From positions 1 through 64,000 of the forward strand of contig JAVBOC010000001.1 of the NCBI GenBank assembly GCA_031550975.1: 64,000 nucleotides of DNA, in the 5' to 3' direction. The notes under the pieces are model-generated. The model had not been told where the DNA came from, ran no database searches, and saw only the letters and a list, made by a program, of their open reading frames with translations. Positions within the stretch are counted from its first letter, which is position 1. Every line of letters begins with the position of its first letter. The stretch comes from UBA947 sp031550975. GTDB lineage: Bacteria > Cyanobacteriota > Vampirovibrionia > Gastranaerophilales > Gastranaerophilaceae. Below are positions 43,160-50,112 of the stretch, piece after piece. Both the position numbers and the translations under genes were made by a program.

Positions 43160-43666
43160 TTGACTAAGTTTATATTAGACACCGACCTTGTGCGAGGAAC
43201 GACGGAAGAATTGATTAAGATTATACCGACGTTAAAAATGCCGTCGATTGTTGCTTTTGCGGACGAAAATAATTATAAAAAACTTGTGCCGCTGGTTATT
43301 AAAGGCGGACACAGGCTTGTAATCCGTACGCCTATTGATATTAACTTGGCTAAAGAAATGAATATTTTAGTTTCTGACATGGGACTCGGACTTGATAAAA
43401 TCATTATCGACACCGATATTGGCGGCCTGGGTTACGGGCTTGAGTATGGTTACAGTATGATTGAGAAGATTAAACTCAGCAATGATAGATATCTTGATGC
43501 GCCGATAGTTTCGTTTGCGGTGGAAGAAACTTTAAAGACCAAAGAAGGAAAAGCAAACCCGTTAATGTCAGAGATAACAGCAGCGTCAGCGGTGGCGGCA
43601 GCAGGAGCGGATTATGTTGTGATGCACAGCCCTGAGGCGCTTGAAGTTATGAGAGGGTTGGTGTAA
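43160..43666 (+). CDS. Corrinoid iron-sulfur protein-like TIM-barrel fragment protein
   Basis: A 168-residue protein resembling part of the TIM barrel of AcsC/CdhE-type corrinoid proteins (HRLVIRTPIDINLAKEMNIL, LDKIIIDTDIGGLGYGLE, ADYVVMHSPEALEVM). Alone it would be an incomplete barrel, so it probably assembles with the product of the next gene. The start is TTG 43160 with AGAGGAAT upstream. Its TAA stop and the next ATG share one base (43666), showing translational coupling. Confidence 0.65.
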   Translation: MTKFILDTDLVRGTTEELIKIIPTLKMPSIVAFADENNYKKLVPLVIKGGHRLVIRTPIDINLAKEMNILVSDMGLGLDKIIIDTDIGGLGYGLEYGYSMIEKIKLSNDRYLDAPIVSFAVEETLKTKEGKANPLMSEITAASAVAAAGADYVVMHSPEALEVMRGLV

Positions 43667-44742
43667 TGCTCTCGGGATTGCAGATTTTTAAATATTTACC
43701 GGGTGCGGCAAAAACACAAAACGCCAATTGCAAAGCCTGCGGCTGCGCCACTTGCATGGTTTTTGCGCTAAAACTTGCTAAAAACGGAATAAAAATAGAC
43801 GAATGCCCGCATGTTTGTGATGAATTGCGTGAAAAATTCTCATACCACAGTAAACAGGCGCAAAAAACGGTTCAAATCGGCGATGTGGTTGTTGGTGGCG
43901 AAAACGTGCTATACAGGCATGAAAAGACTTTTATCAACCGCACAGCACTTGCCGTAATCATCGACAAAACCAAACCGGGCTGGGAAGACAAACTCCATCG
44001 GGTTAAGGAATTTAAAATAAAGCGGGTTAACGAAGAATTGGGCGTTGATTTGATTCTCACGCCTGAAGAATACGAAGAATTGCCTTTAAGAAAAATTTGC
44101 GACAAATCATTCAAAGAAACCGCAGAAGAACTCGTTTTTGTTCGCAAAAAAGCTATTTTAGAAAAAGACGAAACCTACTGTGACCCGGTTTGCGTTTATA
44201 TTCCGTCCGGCATTAGTGCTGAACAACAATGCGCGCGAGCAGCGTATTATCTTTGCAAATATGCCAATATGATTGTTTTTGAGGACTTTGATGAAAAGGT
44301 TATAGAAACGCTTTTGACCCTGCGGCAAAATATTTTCTCTGACCCTGAAAAACCGCTCCAGGTTGACGCGGGGATTTATGAATTCAACAATCCAGACGAG
44401 AATTCACTTGTGTTCCTGACTACAAACTTTGCGCTGACTTATTTTGCGGTCGCAAACGAGCTCGAGAGCCTTAACGTTCCGTCCTATCTTGTGGTTACCC
44501 CCGCTGACGGGATGAGTGTTTTAACCGCGTGGTCAGCGGAGAAATTCACCGGACAAATTGTAGCTAAAACCTTGCAAAAATTCGACCTGCCAAATAAAGT
44601 TAAAACCCGTAAAATCATTATCCCGGGCTTGTTATCGCACATGAAAGAAGAACTTGAAGAAGCTATCCCGGACTTTGAAATTATCGTCGGAACCAACGAA
44701 GCATACGGGATTGGCAGCACCGTTCAAAATATTCTTGAATAA
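43666..44742 (+). CDS. Corrinoid iron-sulfur protein large-subunit-like protein
   Basis: A 358-residue protein. The N-terminal 60 residues form a [4Fe-4S] domain (CKACGCATCMVFALKLAKNG then ECPHV). The middle is a reduced barrel-like region (VLYRHEKTFINRTALAV, TLRQNIFSDPEKPL). The C-terminus (about 245-358) matches the cobalamin-binding part of AcsC/CdhE (FLTTNFALTYFAVANELES, DGMSVLTAWSAEKF). In acetogens this protein carries the methyl group to acetyl-CoA synthase. No acsB, acsE or CO dehydrogenase gene is in the window, so a different methyl-transfer or redox role is possible. Confidence 0.75.
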   Translation: MLSGLQIFKYLPGAAKTQNANCKACGCATCMVFALKLAKNGIKIDECPHVCDELREKFSYHSKQAQKTVQIGDVVVGGENVLYRHEKTFINRTALAVIIDKTKPGWEDKLHRVKEFKIKRVNEELGVDLILTPEEYEELPLRKICDKSFKETAEELVFVRKKAILEKDETYCDPVCVYIPSGISAEQQCARAAYYLCKYANMIVFEDFDEKVIETLLTLRQNIFSDPEKPLQVDAGIYEFNNPDENSLVFLTTNFALTYFAVANELESLNVPSYLVVTPADGMSVLTAWSAEKFTGQIVAKTLQKFDLPNKVKTRKIIIPGLLSHMKEELEEAIPDFEIIVGTNEAYGIGSTVQNILE

Positions 44743-45503
44743 GACAAGAAATAGTCGTTGATTACGTTCACCAACATCGGCAAAATCCACACCATTATTG
44801 CAGCACCAAGAACCGGTTTGAACAAGAAGCTTAGCTGGAAAACGTTAACTTGCGGTGCGGTTTTTGAGATTACCCCGAGGATTATATCTTGACCCAGCGT
44901 CGCTAAAAGTACCGGAGAGGCGATTTGCAGCCCCATATAAAGCACATTTGACGAGATTTTAACAAGATAATCAAGGTTTACAATCTGGTCAAGCGGAAGC
45001 ATTGTGGCCCCTAGCGGGAAGATTTCGACGCTTCGCATAAAAGCATGCAGCATCCAATAAACCCCGCCAAGCTGGATGAAAATTAACAATCCGAGTAATG
45101 AAAAAAGTTTTGTCAAAATAGAAACCTGCGTGCCATGAGTCGGGTCAAGCACCATCGCAGAAGACAAACCCATTTGCATGTTAATCATGTCCGCGCCGGC
45201 TTCAATCGCCATGAGAATCAGTTGTGCCATAAAGCCGATGAGTGCGCCCACAACAAAATTTAATAAAATTGAAAGTGCAAACGATTCTTGTATCACATTT
45301 ACATCCGGCTTTGCTATGCCGGTTAAAACAATGCTTAAAAGCAGCGCAAGTGAAACTTTTACCATCCCGGGGATTTCTTTTCTGTTAAATACAGGCGCCG
45401 CACGCATAAAGCCCATCAGCCTTGCGAACATGAAACAACCTGCCGCTAAATACACATTTAGCAGCGGGAATATTTTCATTAGTTCGTTTAGCATTTGTTC
45501 CAT
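44724..45503 (-). CDS. fliR: FliR/SctT export-apparatus membrane protein
   Basis: A 259-residue membrane protein with six or so helices: LNVYLAAGCFMFARLMGFMR, VFNRKEIPGMVKVSLALLLS, the conserved DMINMQMGLSSAMVLDPT and TLLVNVINDYFL-type end. It is the last subunit of the FliPQR export gate of flagella/type III systems. No flhB follows; the gene ends convergently and overlaps the corrinoid-protein gene by 19 bases. The start is ATG 45503 or 45494. Confidence 0.9.
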   Translation of the reverse strand: MEQMLNELMKIFPLLNVYLAAGCFMFARLMGFMRAAPVFNRKEIPGMVKVSLALLLSIVLTGIAKPDVNVIQESFALSILLNFVVGALIGFMAQLILMAIEAGADMINMQMGLSSAMVLDPTHGTQVSILTKLFSLLGLLIFIQLGGVYWMLHAFMRSVEIFPLGATMLPLDQIVNLDYLVKISSNVLYMGLQIASPVLLATLGQDIILGVISKTAPQVNVFQLSFLFKPVLGAAIMVWILPMLVNVINDYFLSYSRIF

Positions 45504-45507
45504 AAGT

Positions 45508-45652
45508 TTAGGGACTAGAGACTAAAGACTAGAAACTAGCCAGGTATCCTCCTATATCTTGTAATTAATCCAAACTTTTAAGTTTTCATGGCTTTTCATT
45601 TTTATCAACCTCTTGAATTGCTAATCTCTAGTCCCTAGTCCCTAGTCTCTAC
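45508..45652. repeat. Family B heptamer hairpin
   Basis: The left arm GGGACTA/GAGACTA/AAGACTA/GAAACTA (45508-45538) and right arm of the complementary units (45618-45652) flank about 80 bp. It lies in the fliQ-fliR gap. Confidence 0.75.
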
Positions 45653-46137
45653 CTTCCTATAATTTTGTTTGTTTCTACAAAATCAGGTTTCGGCATCGGT
45701 GTTCTTGGTGAAGGAATATATTTTGTCTTTTGTTGGTTATCAATATACGGAACTTTGCCCGGGTTTTTCATAATATCATTTATTGTCGGCTGATTCTTGA
45801 ACTTATCTTGCATTTCGCCTTCAAATGGGGTCGTGTATTTGTAATAATCCGCTGCCAGTACGAAAGTATCGTTCTTTGGAAGCACGTTAAACGCAAGCCC
45901 CATGCCCTCGTGGAACATGTTTGTCAAAAGTTTTATAAAACCAAGTCCGCCAATGACAATTACTAAGAAAACCCCAAGAATCTTCGGGGCAGCAGCGATA
46001 GTTTGTTCTTGAACCTGAGTTACCGCTTGCAAGATCCCGACAACAAGCCCGATTGCAGCCGCTGTGAGTACGCAAGGCATTGATATGGCAAGCATTGTCA
46101 TGAATCCTTTTGCTAAATATTCAACCATTAATTCCAT
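45649..46137 (-). CDS. fliQ: FliQ/SctS export-apparatus protein with long C-terminal extension
   Basis: A 162-residue protein. The first 85 or so residues are FliQ (two membrane helices; AAAIGLVVGILQAVTQVQEQ and PKILGVFLVIVIGGLGF). Ordinary FliQ is about 90 residues; here about 70 more follow, Lys/Pro-rich (GKVPYIDNQQ, SPRTPMPKPDF). The start is ATG 46137 with AAGGA upstream; the longer open frame comes from repeat sequence. Confidence 0.88.
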   Translation of the reverse strand: MELMVEYLAKGFMTMLAISMPCVLTAAAIGLVVGILQAVTQVQEQTIAAAPKILGVFLVIVIGGLGFIKLLTNMFHEGMGLAFNVLPKNDTFVLAADYYKYTTPFEGEMQDKFKNQPTINDIMKNPGKVPYIDNQQKTKYIPSPRTPMPKPDFVETNKIIGR

Positions 46138-46154
46138 TTGTTTTTCCTTTTTTA

Positions 46155-46246
46155 GTGAGTGGTGAGTAGTGAATGGTGAATAGTTCTTCAAATGCTTCGC
46201 ATAAATAACTATGTTTGATTCTTGTTGAACCGATTCCTTTATTCAC
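46155..46246. repeat. Family A heptamer element
   Basis: GTGAGTG/GTGAGTA/GTGAATG/GTGAATA units, middle with AAATGCTTCGCAT, and a decayed right arm ending TTATTCAC; in the fliP-fliQ gap. Confidence 0.7.
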
Positions 46247-46264
46247 TTATTACCCTGTTCCCTT

Positions 46265-46906
46265 CTAATTGTAACTCGTGACCAGTCCCTGTACAATCAG
46301 CGCCCAGCCGTCAACGGCGATAAATATCAGCAGCTTAAACGGCAGTGAGATAATCGTTGGCGATAGCATGAACATCCCCAGTGCCAGCAGAATGTTTGCG
46401 ATAACCAAATCCAGTACGATAAACGGTACGAATATTATAAACCCGATTTCAAATGCGGTTTTTAATTCACTTATGATAAACGCCGGCGCTACTTCCCAAA
46501 CAGTGATTTCTTCCGGTGATTTTGGCGCTTCTTTTTTAGACATTTCCACAAAGAACGCCAAGTCAGACTCGCGCGTTTGTTTCATCATAAATTCTTTTAA
46601 CGGTTTTGAACCTTCTTCAATCGCCAAAACAATGTTTTTACTCTGGTTATATGGCACTGAACCCATATCATACATCCTAGTGAACGTCGTTCCCATCGTG
46701 TAGAATGTCAAAATAATGGATAAGCCGATGATTACTACTGATGGCGGAACCTGTTGGGTACCCATCGCTGTTTTTAACATTGAAAACACGATTACGAACC
46801 GCAAAAAGCTTGTCATACAGCAGAAGATGAACGGTATTAGCGAAAATACCGACATAACTATTAACATCTGCAGTACCGGGTTTACATCTTTTATTACACT
46901 TTCCAT
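46265..46906 (-). CDS. fliP: FliP/SctR export-apparatus protein
   Basis: A 213-residue membrane protein with LRFVIVFSMLKTAMGTQQVP, the conserved FIISELKTAFEIGF and LALGMFMLSPTIISLPFKLL motifs. It has no cleavable signal peptide, unlike many flagellar FliP proteins and more like SctR. It forms the core of the export gate with FliQ and FliR. The ATG has AAGGAAAAACAA upstream. Confidence 0.93.
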   Translation of the reverse strand: MESVIKDVNPVLQMLIVMSVFSLIPFIFCCMTSFLRFVIVFSMLKTAMGTQQVPPSVVIIGLSIILTFYTMGTTFTRMYDMGSVPYNQSKNIVLAIEEGSKPLKEFMMKQTRESDLAFFVEMSKKEAPKSPEEITVWEVAPAFIISELKTAFEIGFIIFVPFIVLDLVIANILLALGMFMLSPTIISLPFKLLIFIAVDGWALIVQGLVTSYN

Positions 46907-46916
46907 TTGTTTTTCC

Positions 46917-47315
46917 TTAATTCATTTTGCCTAACATGTTGTGAAATACTGTCGCAGCTGCTTCTTGAGAGTTGCGACGTTGTTCTTGAATGCTCTGAAA
47001 ATCAATAATATCAGGCAATTCGGTCTCTGTGTAAGATACTCTTTCGCCGCGACGATTTAATGGAGTATCGTCGAGTTTTGAAATTAGAGTCGTTTTGTCG
47101 ATATCGCCTGCAACCAAAAATCTCTCGTTGCCTGCACGCACAACATAAAGCGTTTTGCGCGGTGCAAGATTTATTGTTTCCTCAACGCCGAGAAATTTTG
47201 ATTTTGAGTTTTTGCCCAATCCCTCGGTGCTTTTTTTATAAACGAAAATAGCCGCGTAGATTACGCCGACCATCGCCGCTGTATAGACTATGAAGTTTAT
47301 TAGGTATCCGCCCAT
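46917..47315 (-). CDS. fliO: FliO-like membrane protein
   Basis: A 132-residue protein with one N-terminal helix (about 5-25) and a small cytosolic domain with the FliO strand (LAPRKTLYVVRAGNERFLVA). FliO helps assemble FliP. The C-terminal 60 residues are charged. The ATG 47315 has AAAGGA upstream; the 18 codons before it are repeat-derived. fliP follows after 10 bases. Confidence 0.8.
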   Translation of the reverse strand: MGGYLINFIVYTAAMVGVIYAAIFVYKKSTEGLGKNSKSKFLGVEETINLAPRKTLYVVRAGNERFLVAGDIDKTTLISKLDDTPLNRRGERVSYTETELPDIIDFQSIQEQRRNSQEAAATVFHNMLGKMN

Positions 47316-47333
47316 TGTGGTCCTTTCAGTTGA

Positions 47334-47423
47334 GTGAATCGTGAGTAGTGAATCGTGAATAGTCTTCAAATGCTTCGCATATATTTTTGTTGGTCAATTC
47401 ACTATTCACCATTTACTATTCAC
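47334..47423. repeat. Family A heptamer hairpin
   Basis: Four GTGA(A/G)TN units, a middle with CAAATGCTTCGCAT, and four ATTCAC-type units; in the gap before fliO. Confidence 0.8.
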
Positions 47424-47425
47424 TA

Positions 47426-48649
47426 TCAAATATCTTCGTCTTCTAATTCAAAGTCGCTGTAGTCGAACTCTTCTTCGCCGCCCGGTTCTGCAGGAGCGTA
47501 CTGCTGTGCCGGCGCTTGTTCAAATCCTTCCGTGCCTTCTTGTGCGAAGTCTTCTGTGCCGAATTCTTGAGCATCAAATTCTTCCGAGCCGTATTCAAAA
47601 TCATCGCCTGCTTGCTGCGTTGGAGCGCTTGCGCTGCCTGCTTGGCCGCTATTGGCAATTATCTCAGTAACTTTTACCCCGTATCTGTCGTTGATGATTA
47701 CGAGTTCGCCCGTTGCGATGGCTTTATTTTCAACGCTTAGCGTAACCTTGTTGTCATAGATTGAAGTAAGATCAACAACTTGACCTTCCTCTATCGACTT
47801 TAGTTCGCCGAGGGTTATTTTTACCGCATCAAATTGTGCGCTCATCTCAACCTCAATGCTATCCCAAAGATTGTCAGCACTTGTCATATTATTTCCTCCG
47901 TTGTTGTCAAAAGGCAAAACCAATCCCAGATTTGGCCTTAAATTTATTTCTTTTTCATAGTCCTTAAACTTTAATGTCATTACACTTGCGTCACTCTCAT
48001 CAAGCACCACGATGTCTTCAACATCAAGATTTTTCACATCCAGTAGTGAAAACTTTGTTGTCCCGATTAAAAGTGAAACCTCAATCATGCTTTGCGGAAA
48101 GTCCATACTGGAGAACTTTTCGCCTGAAGAAACCACAGCTTCGGGCTCTAAAAGCACCTCGGGAAGGGAGATTATGAATTTAGAAACAGTGTTTTCTTCG
48201 ATGTCTTTTATCAGGTATGTCAGGTGGATTATATCAAAATTTGTTCTTTTCAGGGTTGGCGGCGCCTTGATTAAAAGCGGCGCAACAGCACCGTAAAGCT
48301 TGTCATTTACGCCCGTAATGATTTTTGCCTCAAGGTCTGTCATTTTGTTTAGATTAAATCTTTTTCCGGCTTTACCTAGAGCGTTATCAAGGATTATCCC
48401 GATTCCGCGCTCAGAAATTCTAAAAAAGATATCGTGCTGTTTATCAATACGGACTTTAGTTACGAAATACGCGTCCTTGTCCATAAGAGAATTGACGTTT
48501 TTGCTTGCACCAAGTAATTCGAACTTAAAACCCTCACCAAAAAACTCGTCAAAAGTTTGCTGTATAACCGGTGCAAAAGTCTTTTGAAACCAGTCGTACT
48601 GCATGTACAGGTCTTTATAGTCTGATGTATTGATATTTTGAACTGCCAT
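47426..48649 (-). CDS. C-ring protein with two SpoA domains (SctQ/FliM-FliN type)
   Basis: A 407-residue protein: N-terminal region (1-180) of unassigned, FliM-like character, first SpoA domain at about 183-247 (IEVSLLIGTTKFSLLDVKNL), second at about 263-331 (IEVEMSAQFDAVKITLGELK, ending RYGVKVTEI), then an acidic tail to 407 (Glu/Gln/Ala/Asp). Two SpoA domains in one chain is typical of SctQ of type III secretion; flagella use FliM and FliN, each with one. The gene heads the fliO-P-Q-R cluster. Start ATG 48649 with AGGGAT upstream. Confidence 0.8.
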   Translation of the reverse strand: MAVQNINTSDYKDLYMQYDWFQKTFAPVIQQTFDEFFGEGFKFELLGASKNVNSLMDKDAYFVTKVRIDKQHDIFFRISERGIGIILDNALGKAGKRFNLNKMTDLEAKIITGVNDKLYGAVAPLLIKAPPTLKRTNFDIIHLTYLIKDIEENTVSKFIISLPEVLLEPEAVVSSGEKFSSMDFPQSMIEVSLLIGTTKFSLLDVKNLDVEDIVVLDESDASVMTLKFKDYEKEINLRPNLGLVLPFDNNGGNNMTSADNLWDSIEVEMSAQFDAVKITLGELKSIEEGQVVDLTSIYDNKVTLSVENKAIATGELVIINDRYGVKVTEIIANSGQAGSASAPTQQAGDDFEYGSEEFDAQEFGTEDFAQEGTEGFEQAPAQQYAPAEPGGEEEFDYSDFELEDEDI

Positions 48650-48730
48650 ATATCCCTGATAGTCCTTCCCACTAATACAATAGAGGATTATATGCAATAG
48701 GACATCAATTAAACGATGTATCTTTTAATA

Positions 48731-48830
48731 GTGAATAGTGAGTTGTGAGTGGTAAATAGTTCATTTTATTCGCGCCTTGCGCTCATTAATTTATTGTTGA
48801 ACGATTCACTATTTTCTATTCACGATTCAC
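48731..48830. repeat. Family A heptamer hairpin
   Basis: GTGAATA/GTGAGTT/GTGAGTG units, middle CATTTTATTCGCGCCTTGCG, right arm ATTCACT and CGATTCAC; between the SpoA gene and hemW, which are divergent. Confidence 0.8.
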
Positions 48831-48849
48831 TTTATAGTATAATACTCCT

Positions 48850-50025
48850 ATGCCTGAAAACACCTACATCCACATCCCGTTTTGCCGGTCAAAGTGCCGC
48901 TATTGCTCGTTTACATCGGGTACAGATTTGGGGTTGAAAAACGACTATCTTGAGGCGCTTGAGAAAGAAATTAAGTTTCACTATCAGGGTGAGCCTTTAA
49001 AAACACTTTATTTCGGCGGAGGAACTCCTTCTTTGCTGACGGTTGAAGAAATTGAGAAACTAATTTGGATGTTTAATTTTGACAACGCAGAAATCACATT
49101 GGAGTTAAATCCCGAAGGTTTGAGCCAAGAATATTTCGAAGGTTTGAAAAAAATCGGTGTTAACAGATTAAGTTTTGGCTCGCAGACTTTTGATGAGGAA
49201 CTTTTGAAAGTTATTGGCAGGCGTCACAGCGCGGAAGATGTTGTCACGGCGGTTAATTTGGCACAATCTGCGGGATTTGACAATATTAGTCTTGATTTTA
49301 TCTATGGGCTTCCGGGGCAGACGATAGAGGGCTTTGCGCAGGATTTGGAAAAAGCGATTTCGTTTGGGGTGCAGCACATTTCGCTCTATGGCTTAAAAAT
49401 TGAACAGGGCTGTTACTTCTACGATAATCCTTCTGTTTGTTCATCCCTGCCCGATGAGGACGCACAGGCCGATATGTATTTAAAAGCCATCGAAATTTTA
49501 ACCGCGAATGGTTTTGAACATTACGAGATAAGCAATTTTTCGCGCCCGGGGTTTGCTTCGGCGCATAATTTAAACTATTGGAACAACAATAGTTACTACG
49601 GTTTTGGCTGTTCGGCACACGGCTATATTATAGAGACCAGGGATGAGAAACTAGGGATTAGTGGATTTGACAGGCGATTCACGACTCACGATTCGCAATT
49701 CACTAAAAACGATTACTCAGTTAGATACTCAAATTCCTGTGAACTTGAAAGATACATCCAAGGATCTACCGCGAGTGCGGAAGAAAAAATCCTGACTTTG
49801 CAAGAGCAGCTTGAGGAAGAGATATTTTTGGGTTTGCGAAAATCAGAAGGGATAAATATTAAGAAGATCAATCAAAGGTATGATATTGATTTCCAAAGTA
49901 AATACCGAGATATCCTTTCAATATACCAAGATTTTGGACATATTAAAACCACTCCAAACGGTTACTGCTTAACGCCAAGCGGCATGTTGATTAGCAGCGT
50001 TATCCTCTCAGAATTCCTTGACTGA
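48850..50025 (+). CDS. hemW: HemW-type radical SAM protein with in-frame repeat insertion
   Basis: A 391-residue protein, related to coproporphyrinogen dehydrogenase HemN and acting as heme chaperone HemW. Radical SAM motif CRSKCRYC follows YIHIPFC; YFGGGTPSLL, ELNPE and NRLSFGSQTFD are present. Between SAHGY and VRYSNS a segment of about 30 residues (TRDEKLGISG and RRFTTHDSQFTKN) is missing from homologues. It is encoded by about 70 bases of family B and A heptamers (49635-49706). The frame is kept open throughout, so the gene is probably intact. Confidence 0.88.
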   Translation: MPENTYIHIPFCRSKCRYCSFTSGTDLGLKNDYLEALEKEIKFHYQGEPLKTLYFGGGTPSLLTVEEIEKLIWMFNFDNAEITLELNPEGLSQEYFEGLKKIGVNRLSFGSQTFDEELLKVIGRRHSAEDVVTAVNLAQSAGFDNISLDFIYGLPGQTIEGFAQDLEKAISFGVQHISLYGLKIEQGCYFYDNPSVCSSLPDEDAQADMYLKAIEILTANGFEHYEISNFSRPGFASAHNLNYWNNNSYYGFGCSAHGYIIETRDEKLGISGFDRRFTTHDSQFTKNDYSVRYSNSCELERYIQGSTASAEEKILTLQEQLEEEIFLGLRKSEGINIKKINQRYDIDFQSKYRDILSIYQDFGHIKTTPNGYCLTPSGMLISSVILSEFLD

Positions 50026-50112
50026 GCCCTTGTCATAAAACTTAACATAAATTAACAATTTGGAATATTTTTTAACAAAATGTCATCTTATATAGTAGAG
50101 AGGTATATGAGC

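Noticed and set aside
2781..48830. CRISPR array
   Set aside because: Repeats are hairpin elements or 7/8-bp tandem units, with no regular repeat-spacer pattern and no cas genes.
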